From contig JBKJTP010000270.1 of the NCBI GenBank assembly GCA_046590195.1, positions 1-6,486 on the forward strand: a DNA stretch of 6,486 bases. Reading direction: 5' to 3'. The translations under genes and the position numbers were made by a program. A model generated the notes under the pieces. That model did no database searches, was not told the DNA's origin, and saw only the letters and a list, made by a program, of their open reading frames with translations. The DNA comes from JBKJTP01 sp046590195. Its GTDB lineage: Bacteria; Bacteroidota; Ignavibacteria; Palsa-1295. Each line of letters opens with the position of its first letter. Position 1 is the stretch's first letter. This document shows positions 1 through 6,209 of this stretch, piece after piece.

Positions 1-37
1 GTACCGATATCGCGATCGAAGCCAGCGACATCGGTAC
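1..37. repeat. Fold-back palindrome at the window edge inside copA
   Basis: Bases 1-13 (GTACCGATATCGC) and 25-37 (GCGACATCGGTAC) are inverted repeats matching at 12 of 13 positions around an 11-base centre. The minus strand, which is copA's frame, reads TDVAGFDRDIG here. This does not match the family, where GTGTD is followed by (I/V)A(I/M)E(A/S)(A/S)DI. The plus strand from base 3 reads TDIAIEASDIG, which is that motif. The centre is therefore inverted relative to the gene. A chimeric or hairpin contig end is the likeliest cause; a real small inversion is the alternative. Confidence 0.8.
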
Positions 38-2033
38 CGCTGCCGATCGCAAAGCCTACATCAGCCTGTGCAAGTGCAGGTGCATCGTTGATTCCGTCAC
101 CCACCATTCCGACAAGTCCTCCGCCCTTCTGAATTTCACGTACCTTGTCTGCCTTCTGTCCGGGCAGGACTCCAGCGAGTACTTCATCTATGCCGACCTG
201 CGAAGCTACAGCTTTCGCGGTCCGCTCATTGTCACCACTCATCATGATGACGCGAAGTCCTTGGCGCTTCAATTCTGCAATGGCAGCCTTAGAGCTAGAC
301 TTGATCGGATCAGCAATCGCGATGATGCCAGCAAGTTCATCATCAATGCTAACGAGCAACGTCGTCTTTGCCTGATCGGAAAGACTGGTGATCTCCGCGG
401 CATGTGCATCCGCTGCAATAAAGCTTGCATTGCCAACCTTGACTACTTTGCCCTCGACTACTGCTTGAATGCCCTTGCCTTCGATCGTTGTAAAGTCAGT
501 TTGATCAGCGAGTGTAATGCCCTTAAGCGATGCCTCACTCAGTATTGCTTCTGCAAGTGGGTGTTCTGATTCGCGTTCTGCTGAGGCGACGAGTCGCAGG
601 AGCTCCCGTTCATCATAACTTGCTGTGGTAATAATATCTGTTACGCTTGGCTGACCCTGCGTGATCGTACCGGTCTTGTCGAGGATGATCGTCTTGAGCT
701 TGTGCGCTGTCTCAAGTGCAGCACCGCTACGGATGAGGATGCCTAGTTCCGCTGCGCGGCCGGTGCCGACCATGATCGCCGTCGGCGTAGCGATGCCAAG
801 CGCACACGGACATGCAATGATCAGCACAGACACAAAGGTGATGAACGCATACGTAAGCTTCGATTCCTCTGGGCCGAAGTTATACCACAGCACAAAAGTA
901 GCTATAGCAACGCTCAGCACGACCGGGATGAAGTATCCGCTAATGACATCCGCGAGCCTAGCTATCGGCGCCTTCGAGCCTTGCGCTTCTTCTACGAGCT
1001 TGACGATCTGTTGAAGCACGGTGTCTTTCCCTACCTTCGTCGCATTAAAGTGAAAGCTGCCGTTCTTGTTCAGCGTTGCGCCAACAACTTCGTCACCAGT
1101 CTTCTTGCTTACAGGCTGCGATTCACCTGTGATCATCGATTCGTCAACGGCAGAACTACCCGAGACTACGAGGCCATCAACTGGTATCTTCTCACCAGGC
1201 CGAACGAGCACACGATCGCCGACACGCACGAGATCGACGTCGATCGTCTCTTCGAGTCCATTGCGCATGATCGTCGCAGTGCGGGCTTGCTGGCCCATGA
1301 GCTTTTTGATCGCGTCTGACGTGCGGCCTTTGGCGCGGTTCTCCATGAGATGGCCGAGCAGGATCAGGGTAATGATCACGGCAGCAGCTTCGAAGTAAAC
1401 GTGATGCGCGCCATGAGCTCCTGCAAAGACTTGCGGGAAGAACATTGCGATGATCGAGTACAGGTACGCCGCGCCTGTACCGATCGCGACGAGCAGATCC
1501 ATGTCCGCACTGCGCATCTTGACGGACTTCCAAGCATTGACAAAGAAGCTGCGGCCAAACCAGAAGACGACTGGTGTGCTGAGGATAAACATCACCCAGT
1601 TTGCCCAGTCGGCTTCGATGTGCGACATCCCGATGACGAAGACCGGGATTGTGAGCACCGCGGCGCCAATGAACTCTCGTACCTTCTTCTGATATTTCGC
1701 TTCGCGCGCGCGCTCCTTCTCCTCGATCTCTTTCCGAGTGTTCGGTACTTCCACGGCCTCATAGCCTGACCGCTCGATCTGTTGTACGATCGTCGGAACA
1801 TCTACTTCGGACGGGCGATAATGTACGACCGCTTCGTTTGTTGCGAGATTGACGCTTGCATCTGTCACGCCATCCAGCTTGTTCAAGCCGGTCTCGATCC
1901 GCATCACACATGATGCGCAGGTCATGCCTTCGATGAGTAAACGCGACTCCTCCAGCTTCTCATCATGCTTGTGCATGGTGGAAGCGCTCGTGCTAATGTG
2001 AGCATCGTGAAAGTGTGCGTCCCTTGCTGACAT
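1..2033 (-). CDS. copA: Cu(+)-exporting P1B-type ATPase CopA, C-terminus cut by the window edge
   Basis: Inner-membrane pump that uses ATP to export Cu+ (possibly Ag+) from the cytoplasm. The 677 visible residues read without a frameshift. In order they show a His-rich N-terminus (about residues 7-23), one HMA metal-binding domain with GMTCASC at 36-42, and membrane helices near 122-138, 144-164, 180-200 and 213-230. Then come the actuator TGES at 302-305, helices near 366-384 and 397-416 with the transport motif CPC at 408-410, the phosphorylation motif DKTGT at 452-456 (Asp452), the nucleotide-binding HP at 491-492, and GDGINDAP at 645-652. The sequence after CPC (ALGIATPTA) is CopA-like rather than Zn/Cd-type. 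The last two helices (YN and MxxSS metal sites) lie outside. The final residues are disturbed by the edge palindrome at 1-37. The start at 2033 lies 8 bp after the copZ stop with no clear ribosome site; an ATG at 1976 is an alternative that would drop the His-rich segment. Confidence 0.97.
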   Translation of the reverse strand, partial: MSARDAHFHDAHISTSASTMHKHDEKLEESRLLIEGMTCASCVMRIETGLNKLDGVTDASVNLATNEAVVHYRPSEVDVPTIVQQIERSGYEAVEVPNTRKEIEEKERAREAKYQKKVREFIGAAVLTIPVFVIGMSHIEADWANWVMFILSTPVVFWFGRSFFVNAWKSVKMRSADMDLLVAIGTGAAYLYSIIAMFFPQVFAGAHGAHHVYFEAAAVIITLILLGHLMENRAKGRTSDAIKKLMGQQARTATIMRNGLEETIDVDLVRVGDRVLVRPGEKIPVDGLVVSGSSAVDESMITGESQPVSKKTGDEVVGATLNKNGSFHFNATKVGKDTVLQQIVKLVEEAQGSKAPIARLADVISGYFIPVVLSVAIATFVLWYNFGPEESKLTYAFITFVSVLIIACPCALGIATPTAIMVGTGRAAELGILIRSGAALETAHKLKTIILDKTGTITQGQPSVTDIITTASYDERELLRLVASAERESEHPLAEAILSEASLKGITLADQTDFTTIEGKGIQAVVEGKVVKVGNASFIAADAHAAEITSLSDQAKTTLLVSIDDELAGIIAIADPIKSSSKAAIAELKRQGLRVIMMSGDNERTAKAVASQVGIDEVLAGVLPGQKADKVREIQKGGGLVGMVGDGINDAPALAQADVGFAIGSGTDVAGFDRDIG

Positions 2034-2041
2034 CGGAGTGC

Positions 2042-2254
2042 CTAGTTCTTCGCTACGTCATATCCCGCATCGCGAACTGCTTGCTCGATCGCAGCTTCGC
2101 TCGTCTTCTCCTTGTCGTAGATCACTGACGCGATCTTGCTCTCGAGCGAGACATTCGCCTGCTCCACTCCATCCAGTCGCTGAATGGCTTTCGTTACGCT
2201 TGCAACGCAGCCACCACAGGTCATACCTTCAACGTTTATAACTGTCTGTTCCAT
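2042..2254 (-). CDS. copZ: Copper chaperone CopZ, HMA-domain protein
   Basis: A 70-residue cytoplasmic heavy-metal-associated domain protein that binds Cu+ and delivers it to the CopA pump. It is a single HMA fold with the metal-binding GMTCGGC at residues 10-16 (Cys13, Cys16). The GYDV segment near the C-terminus is typical of HMA domains, and the length is normal for CopZ. The frame stays open upstream to an ATG at 2386, but the translation before 2254 runs through a terminator hairpin and operator dyads and has no HMA character, so the ATG at 2254 is preferred. Upstream of it I see only a weak purine stretch (GTAGAAACAG). The gene ends 8 bp before copA, implying one transcript. A CopZ-type chaperone beside CopA is the standard copper-efflux arrangement. 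Another mono-HMA chaperone specificity is possible, but the neighbour makes copper most likely. Confidence 0.93.
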   Translation of the reverse strand: MEQTVINVEGMTCGGCVASVTKAIQRLDGVEQANVSLESKIASVIYDKEKTSEAAIEQAVRDAGYDVAKN

Positions 2255-2295
2255 ATCTGTTTCTACGAATATTCTTGTGGCTGGTTTCCATCTAT

Positions 2296-2330
2296 GACCT
2301 ATATGTCTTATAGGACATCTAGGTCCTATA
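2296..2330 (-). promoter_or_regulatory. Overlapping inverted repeats, probable operator of the copZ-copA operon
   Basis: Three dyads overlap here. A perfect 8-bp repeat (TATAGGAC and GTCCTATA) spans 2309-2330 with a 6-bp centre. A perfect 6-bp repeat (CCTATA and TATAGG) spans 2298-2314. An imperfect 30-bp palindrome at 2296-2325 agrees with its own complement at 26 of 30 positions. The block ends about 41 bp upstream of the copZ ATG and directly follows the nuoD terminator. TATA-like stretches inside it could serve as the -10 element, so a bound protein would cover the promoter. The sequence does not resemble the CopY box (TACAnnTGTA) or a CueR-type box. No regulator gene is visible in the window, so the binding protein is unknown. 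Confidence 0.6.
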
Positions 2331-2362
2331 AAAACCAAAGGCAACGGGATTGCCCGTTGCCT
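2331..2362 (-). terminator. Rho-independent terminator after nuoD
   Basis: A perfect 9-bp stem (GGCAACGGG at 2340-2348 with CCCGTTGCC at 2353-2361) is extended by one A-T pair and closes on a 4-base loop. Read on the minus strand, the stem is followed by TTTGGTTTTT. It lies 28 bp past the nuoD stop, so it ends the nuo transcript and insulates the copper operon. Confidence 0.85.
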
Positions 2363-2389
2363 GTATAATTTTAGACTGGGCAGCACCCA

Positions 2390-3727
2390 TCACTTATCTG
2401 CTTCGCCCATGATCGGATCGATCGAACCGATGATGGCAACGATATCAGAGATCATACAGCCTTCGAGCAATCTCGAAAGCCCCTGCAGGTTTACAAAACT
2501 CGGAGAGCGGATCTTGCTGCGCCATGGCATGCCCGACCCATCGCTGATCAAATACCAGCCAAGTTCTCCCTTTGCACCCTCGAGGCCAAAGTAGCTTTCA
2601 CCCTTTGGTGTGGCTTGGCCAAAGTTCACGAGCATGAAGTCGTTGATGAGCTCTTCCATGCCGCTGTAAACATCGCCCTTGCGAGGCATAACCATCTTCG
2701 CATTGTCTGCAAAAATGGGGCCCTTCGGAAGCTTGTCGAGGCACTGCCAGATGATCTTCGCTGATTCAGAGATCTCATCGTAACGAACGAAATATCGTGC
2801 GAGCACATCACCTTCGGTGCGCGTGATGACGTTAAAGTCAAGCTCTGGATAGACGAGATATGGATTATCGCGACGAAGATCTGATGGGACGCCGCATCCG
2901 CGAAGGTTCGGGCCGGTCCAGCCGAGATCGAGTGCTTCGTCAACAGGCATGATGCCAATGCCTTCACACCGCTCAATAAAGATGCGGTTCTTGTGCAGCA
3001 TGCTCGCGAATTCCTTCATTGCCTCTGGAAGGCCTGTGAGGAATTCCTTGATCATTGCGACACCTTCGTCAGTGATGTCCTGCGCCATGCCGCCGATGCG
3101 CATGTAGCTCGTTGTGAATCGAACACCTGTCAGTACATCATAGATGTCGTAGATGCGCTCACGCTCACGGAATGCCCAGATGAACACGGTCAGTGCGCCA
3201 ATATCCATCGCGAGTGCACCGAGTGCCATCAAGTGCGATGAGATGCGGGCGAGCTCGCAGCAGATAACGCGGATGAACTCTGCACGACGTGGCACTTGAA
3301 TGCCCATCAGCTTCTCGACCGACATCGCGTAGGCCGTATTGTTTGCAACCGGCGAGATATAATCGAGGCGATCGGTGTGCGGAATATACTCGTGATAGGT
3401 CATATTCTCCGCGAGCTTTTCATAGCCGCGGTGAAGATAACCGAGTTCACACTCTGCTGAGACAAGGGACTCGCCATCAAGGCGAAGCAACAGGCGCAGC
3501 ACGCCGTGCGCCGCTGGATGCTGCGGGCCCATGTTGAGGACCATCTCGTTATCCAGTGAATCCTCTTCGAACGATACGCTTGTATCCTTCGACATGAGGC
3601 GGTCCATGATCTTCTGCTTCGGTACAGGCTCGATCCATGGATCCTTGCCTGCGTTGCCGGTGCCATGCTCGTTCGAAAGTGGACTCTTTCGTATCGGCTC
3701 GTTCTCTTGTACTGCTGGTTCTCTCAT
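2390..3727 (-). CDS. nuoD: NADH-quinone oxidoreductase subunit D (NuoD, 49-kDa subunit)
   Basis: Peripheral-arm subunit of complex I that, with NuoB, forms the quinone-reduction pocket next to cluster N2. The 445 residues carry GPQHPAAHG at 67-75, GYLHRGYEK at 96-104 and HTDRLDYIS at 117-125. H74 and Y123 correspond, from memory of the family, to the quinone-contacting His and Tyr. The C-terminus has the conserved SFVNLQGL segment and ends GSIDPIMGEADK. NuoD is usually near 400 residues; the excess is a polar N-terminus of about 44 residues before the conserved core. ATGs at 3607 and 3595 would give a family-typical length. None of the three starts has a clear ribosome site, so the start is uncertain. 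The gene lies 55 bp after nuoC and is closed by the terminator at 2331-2362. NuoC and NuoD are separate proteins here, not fused as in enterobacteria. Confidence 0.97.
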   Translation of the reverse strand: MREPAVQENEPIRKSPLSNEHGTGNAGKDPWIEPVPKQKIMDRLMSKDTSVSFEEDSLDNEMVLNMGPQHPAAHGVLRLLLRLDGESLVSAECELGYLHRGYEKLAENMTYHEYIPHTDRLDYISPVANNTAYAMSVEKLMGIQVPRRAEFIRVICCELARISSHLMALGALAMDIGALTVFIWAFRERERIYDIYDVLTGVRFTTSYMRIGGMAQDITDEGVAMIKEFLTGLPEAMKEFASMLHKNRIFIERCEGIGIMPVDEALDLGWTGPNLRGCGVPSDLRRDNPYLVYPELDFNVITRTEGDVLARYFVRYDEISESAKIIWQCLDKLPKGPIFADNAKMVMPRKGDVYSGMEELINDFMLVNFGQATPKGESYFGLEGAKGELGWYLISDGSGMPWRSKIRSPSFVNLQGLSRLLEGCMISDIVAIIGSIDPIMGEADK

Positions 3728-3782
3728 GACTAAACTTGTGCGCTGCTGCTAATTCTTCTGGTCGGTGCTGTGAGTCTCGAGA

Positions 3783-4304
3783 TCATGCGAGATCTTCTGA
3801 ATTCTCCATGATATGGAAGCGAGGATCGGAGCCCGTACGATCAGGCAATGGGATCGATCCTGGAATACCCATCAGCGGGAAGTCCTTGCGCAATGGCCAG
3901 TACTTGAATTCGTCTGGCAGATACATGCGGCGCATGTCGGGATGGCCATCGAATAGAATGCCGTACATATCGTACGCTTCCCGCTCGTTCCAGTTAGCAC
4001 CGGTCCAAACAGATGCGAGTGATGGCACATGCGGGTTGCGCTCATCGCAACGTACCTTGATGAATACGCGCTCGTTCGTCTTGTGATTGCGAATGTTGTA
4101 GATGACTTCGAAGCGCTCCTTACGCTCGTTGCGGTCAACGCCGAGCGCATCGATCAACTGAAGGAAGCCGAACTTCTCCTTCATTGCGCGAGCAACTTCG
4201 ACGATACGATCTTTGGGGATGAGTGCTGCTTGTGTGCCGCGGACGTCCTGCGTCTGGAATTCAAGTCCTGGGAGGACGCTCTTAAGGTCTTCGAATTGGA
4301 ACAT
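3783..4304 (-). CDS. nuoC: NADH-quinone oxidoreductase subunit C (NuoC, 30-kDa subunit)
   Basis: Hydrophilic connecting subunit of complex I that packs against NuoD and NuoB in the peripheral arm and carries no cofactor. It has 173 residues, within the usual range for an unfused NuoC. The family signature ANWNEREAYDMYGILFDG spans residues 103-120 and is followed by HPDMRRMYLPDE (121-132) and PLRKDFPL (137-144). The N-terminal half has the expected alpha/beta character with FEVIYNI at 65-71. No strong Shine-Dalgarno precedes the ATG (upstream bases CATCTCACGAG). The gene is 83 bp downstream of nuoB, an interval holding a terminator-like hairpin, and 55 bp upstream of nuoD. The identification is secure. 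Confidence 0.96.
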   Translation of the reverse strand: MFQFEDLKSVLPGLEFQTQDVRGTQAALIPKDRIVEVARAMKEKFGFLQLIDALGVDRNERKERFEVIYNIRNHKTNERVFIKVRCDERNPHVPSLASVWTGANWNEREAYDMYGILFDGHPDMRRMYLPDEFKYWPLRKDFPLMGIPGSIPLPDRTGSDPRFHIMENSEDLA

Positions 4305-4347
4305 CTCGTGAGATGGAGATATGCTGAGATACGAGGTGGAGTTCGCT

Positions 4348-4377
4348 AAAACAAACAGCCGCAGCTTTAACTGCGGC
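4348..4377 (-). terminator. Terminator-like hairpin between nuoB and nuoC
   Basis: A perfect 7-bp GC-rich stem (GCCGCAG at 4358-4364 with CTGCGGC at 4371-4377) closes on a 6-base loop. On the minus strand it is followed by TGTTTGTTTT. It sits 10 bp after the nuoB stop. Its position inside a cluster that must be co-expressed suggests partial termination, or mRNA processing that sets the A/B to C/D ratio. The T-run is interrupted by G, so efficiency may be modest. Confidence 0.6.
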
Positions 4378-4387
4378 CGAGAAAACT

Positions 4388-4981
4388 TTACGCTGCCGGC
4401 ACCAGCCTGCGGCCACCGTGACGTGGCTCTGGTTCGATAACTGGCTTTGCGATATCCGGGATCTGAATGAGTTGTGGCTCTGGCTCAGACGCGATGACGG
4501 TACCGCGGTTGAATGGACGATCGTTGTCGATCGATTCCTGGATCATCATCAATGCCTTGAGCACCGAATCAGGACGTGGCGGGCAACCCGCGATATACAC
4601 ATCTACAGGCAGGAATTGATTGATACCCTGGACGACAGAGTAGGTACGATAGATACCACCCGATGATGTGCAGGCACCCATCGCGACAACCCACTTAGGC
4701 TCGGGCATTTGATCGTAGATCTTACGAACCACCTTCGCCATCTTGTATGTCACCGTACCTGCAACGATCAGAAGATCGGCCTGGCGTGGAGAGAAACGAA
4801 ATACCTCTGATCCGAAGCGCGACACATCGTAACGTGGACCAGCGTACGCCATCATCTCGATAGCACAGCAACTGATACCGAGCGGCATCGGCCAGATCGC
4901 GCTCTTACGGCCCCAATTCACCAGCGCATCAATTGTGCTGAGAACAAAGCCCTGCTCTTGTACTTGATCTGATAAACTCAT
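4388..4981 (-). CDS. nuoB: NADH-quinone oxidoreductase subunit B (NuoB, PSST subunit)
   Basis: Carries the 4Fe-4S cluster N2, the last redox centre before quinone, at the junction of the peripheral arm and the membrane of complex I. From the ATG at 4981 the protein has 197 residues. All four cluster ligands are present: the tandem Cys38-Cys39 in GISCCAIEMM, Cys104 in GACTSSGG and Cys133 in GCPPRP. The start is fixed by GGAGG five bases before this ATG. A TTG at 4993 in the same frame lies inside that ribosome site and is rejected. The conserved core ends near residue 155. The last 40 or so residues form a Pro/Glu-rich tail (EPEPQLIQIPDIAKPVIEPEP) ending in a basic stretch, longer than in compact NuoB proteins. 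The gene is 51 bp downstream of nuoA and 83 bp upstream of nuoC. Confidence 0.97.
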   Translation of the reverse strand: MSLSDQVQEQGFVLSTIDALVNWGRKSAIWPMPLGISCCAIEMMAYAGPRYDVSRFGSEVFRFSPRQADLLIVAGTVTYKMAKVVRKIYDQMPEPKWVVAMGACTSSGGIYRTYSVVQGINQFLPVDVYIAGCPPRPDSVLKALMMIQESIDNDRPFNRGTVIASEPEPQLIQIPDIAKPVIEPEPRHGGRRLVPAA

Positions 4982-4986
4982 CTTGA

Positions 4987-4991
4987 CCTCC
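4987..4991 (-). promoter_or_regulatory. Shine-Dalgarno site of nuoB
   Basis: The minus strand reads GGAGGTCAAGATG, a full GGAGG core five bases before the ATG at 4981. It is the only strong ribosome site among the window's main genes and decides the nuoB start over the in-frame TTG at 4993, which overlaps it. Confidence 0.85.
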
Positions 4992-5032
4992 AATAATGTG
5001 GCGAGGGAAAGCTTCTCCAGGACCCTGGATCA

Positions 5033-5389
5033 CTAGTCCCATTCGAACGCGCCCTTCTTCAATGCATAGAGATATCCGACAAAAAGAAGTGCGATAAAAA
5101 GTAACATCTCCCATAGGGCAAATGCTCCGATCTTCTCGAAGGAGACAGCCCACGGATAGAGGAATACGATTTCTATATCAAAGATAATGAAGAGCATTCC
5201 GACCACGTAATACTTGATCGATACGCGCTCTTTGGTCGAGCCTACCGGCACCATGCCCGATTCGTAGGTGGTCAGCTTTTCGCGATTTGGCTTGCGAGGG
5301 CCTACCAGCTTCGAGAGGTTCGCCATGATGACGGCGAACCCAGCAGAGACGAGAAGCAGAAGGACTATCGGGGTATAATTCTCGAGCAT
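5033..5389 (-). CDS. nuoA: NADH-quinone oxidoreductase subunit A (NuoA)
   Basis: Small membrane subunit of complex I next to the quinone entry site. Its 118 residues form three hydrophobic helices at about 6-24, 60-80 and 88-110, the family's normal size and topology. Conserved features are YESG at 42-45 in the loop after helix 1 (helix 1 is followed by the basic KLVGPRKPNREK segment), FDIEIVFLYPWA at 70-81, and a C-terminus ending GAFEWD. No Shine-Dalgarno stands directly before the ATG (upstream bases GCAAAGCTTTTA). The only GGAGG upstream lies about 50 bases away. It is the first gene of the minus-strand nuo cluster, downstream of a promoter-like region at 5472-5500. The gap to nuoB is 51 bp and includes a tight TCCAGG/CCTGGA inverted repeat around 5016-5029. 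Confidence 0.97.
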   Translation of the reverse strand: MLENYTPIVLLLLVSAGFAVIMANLSKLVGPRKPNREKLTTYESGMVPVGSTKERVSIKYYVVGMLFIIFDIEIVFLYPWAVSFEKIGAFALWEMLLFIALLFVGYLYALKKGAFEWD

Positions 5390-5418
5390 TAAAAGCTTTG
5401 CGATTTGCGGCCCAGAAG

Positions 5419-5459
5419 CTCGCTTTTGTGAGCGAGGAACCTCCCTTTTATTAGCGAGG
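5419..5459 (-). promoter_or_regulatory. nuoA leader with two alternative hairpins
   Basis: On the minus strand CCTCGCT occurs twice (5453-5459 and 5431-5437), and both copies complement a single AGCGAG at 5419-5424. The nearer pairing gives a 6-bp stem with a 6-base loop. The farther pairing would enclose an orphan AAAAGGGAGG with no start codon in range. The two stems exclude each other. A regulatory role is inference from sequence alone. Confidence 0.35.
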
Positions 5460-5471
5460 TGTGACTGATTA

Positions 5472-5500
5472 ATAATACAAATTTACGACAATCTCGACAG
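5472..5500 (-). promoter_or_regulatory. nuoA: Candidate promoter of the nuo cluster
   Basis: Two readings overlap on the minus strand. One is a sigma70-like pair, CTGTCG (5495-5500) and TATTAT (5472-5477), with a 17-bp spacer; the -10 is good and the -35 poor. The other is TAAATTTG (5478-5485), a perfect match to the Bacteroidota -7 consensus TAnnTTTG, without a clear -33 partner. Either gives a leader of about 70-90 nt before nuoA. Confidence 0.45.
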
Positions 5501-5573
5501 ACTATTTTGGGAAATCTCTCTTTTCTGACGATTTGTCACCTGTTGGGACTGCTTCTTGATGTAATCATCAGTC

Positions 5574-5810
5574 TTGACAAATCTCAGACTGAACTTCACA
5601 TCCGATAATACCTTCATTGTCAGTCCTGAACCGGGCGACACTGTGCTGGGTCATATCACATTTGTTCTCGACGATAACCAGCAACCAGCCGGTTACCAGT
5701 TCAAATCTGTAGATGGTGTGATCGGCAGGGTCCACGATACCATTCCGGATGCACTCCGAGAGCAGTTTGGGGATGTGCATATGCGGATTGAATCGATCTC
5801 GCAGGACTAA
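5574..5810 (+). CDS. Small protein of unknown function, TTG start
   Basis: An open frame of 78 codons ending in tandem stops TAA TAG, divergent from nuoA. I do not recognise the family. The product is soluble and acidic, with alternating hydrophobic and polar residues that suggest beta strands (TVLGHITFVL, PAGYQFKSV) and then a short helix-like segment (IPDALREQF). There is no signal peptide, membrane helix or Cys. The frame has a stop 12 bases upstream and no ATG before the TTG, so TTG at 5574 is the first usable start; no ribosome site precedes it. The protein reads more naturally than the opposite strand across the same bases. It may be a small binding or regulatory protein or the end of a decayed longer gene. 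Confidence 0.5.
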   Translation: MTNLRLNFTSDNTFIVSPEPGDTVLGHITFVLDDNQQPAGYQFKSVDGVIGRVHDTIPDALREQFGDVHMRIESISQD

Positions 5811-5960
5811 TAGAATTTACTTTAAGCAACGCGGGCAACCCTTTGCTGTATAGGCGTTTCAATTTGAGGTCGAAAAGTCCTCATCGTTTGCTAATGGCTC
5901 AGTCTGCCCTCTGAGTTGAATAGACTAAATATCAACTTAGAGAGCTAAAGAGCGTTACGA

Positions 5961-6200
5961 ATGATACACGAATTCGACACATTTGAAGACCCGATCGAGC
6001 CCATCTCGCCAGACAAGGCAGAGCTCTCGCTAGCGGAGACGAAGCATAAATTGGCGAATCTGATGTCGCATGTCGAATTCCTCGAATCACGGCTAGCGAA
6101 TCAGGAAAGACCCCTACCGTCGTCCGAGATCGTTGTTCACTATCGGCCGGAGTCGACTCCAAAATTACCCGCTCAGAAGACAAACCCCACTCAGCAGTGA
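5961..6200 (+). CDS. Small protein of unknown function with a coiled-coil segment
   Basis: A 79-residue frame with an ATG start and a TGA stop. The N-terminus is acidic (EFDTFEDPIEP). Residues about 20-49 have a heptad-like pattern (AETKHKLANLMSHVEFLESR) typical of a short coiled coil, and the last 30 residues are a Pro/Gln-rich, probably disordered tail. The layout resembles small scaffold or anchoring proteins, but no family is recognised and no function is assigned. The purine-rich CTAAAGAG 11-18 bases upstream is a poor ribosome site. The opposite strand is also open but gives a less protein-like product. The gene lies 150 bp after the preceding small gene; that gap holds only short weak inverted repeats (5865-5883 and 5898-5915). 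Confidence 0.5.
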   Translation: MIHEFDTFEDPIEPISPDKAELSLAETKHKLANLMSHVEFLESRLANQERPLPSSEIVVHYRPESTPKLPAQKTNPTQQ

Positions 6201-6209
6201 GCTGCTTTT
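6193..6209 (+). terminator. Weak terminator-like hairpin overlapping the end of the coiled-coil gene
   Basis: AGCAG (6193-6197) and CTGCT (6202-6206) form a 5-bp stem with a 4-base loop, followed by TTTT if the last stem base is counted. The stem overlaps the TGA stop. It is short, so termination is only a possibility. Confidence 0.3.

Noticed and set aside
145..1769. Several plus-strand open frames of 76-139 codons opposite copA
   Set aside because: They lie entirely antisense to a complete, motif-rich CopA reading frame and their translations show no domain pattern. They are shadows of strong codon bias.
2255..2386. Upstream extension of copZ to an ATG at 2386
   Set aside because: The extension would translate the nuoD terminator and the operator dyads and has no HMA character. 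The 70-residue form from 2254 is the normal CopZ size.
4982..4993. TTG start for nuoB at 4993
   Set aside because: It lies inside the Shine-Dalgarno sequence GGAGG that serves the ATG at 4981.
5574..5609. TTGACA at 5574 as a plus-strand -35 box
   Set aside because: The nearest good -10 (GATAAT at 5604) is 24 bp away, too far, and the small gene's frame already runs through it.
5568..5780. Minus-strand 70-codon frame opposite the small gene at 5574
   Set aside because: It has no ribosome site and its translation looks less protein-like than the plus strand, so it is treated as antisense shadow. It is not excluded with certainty.
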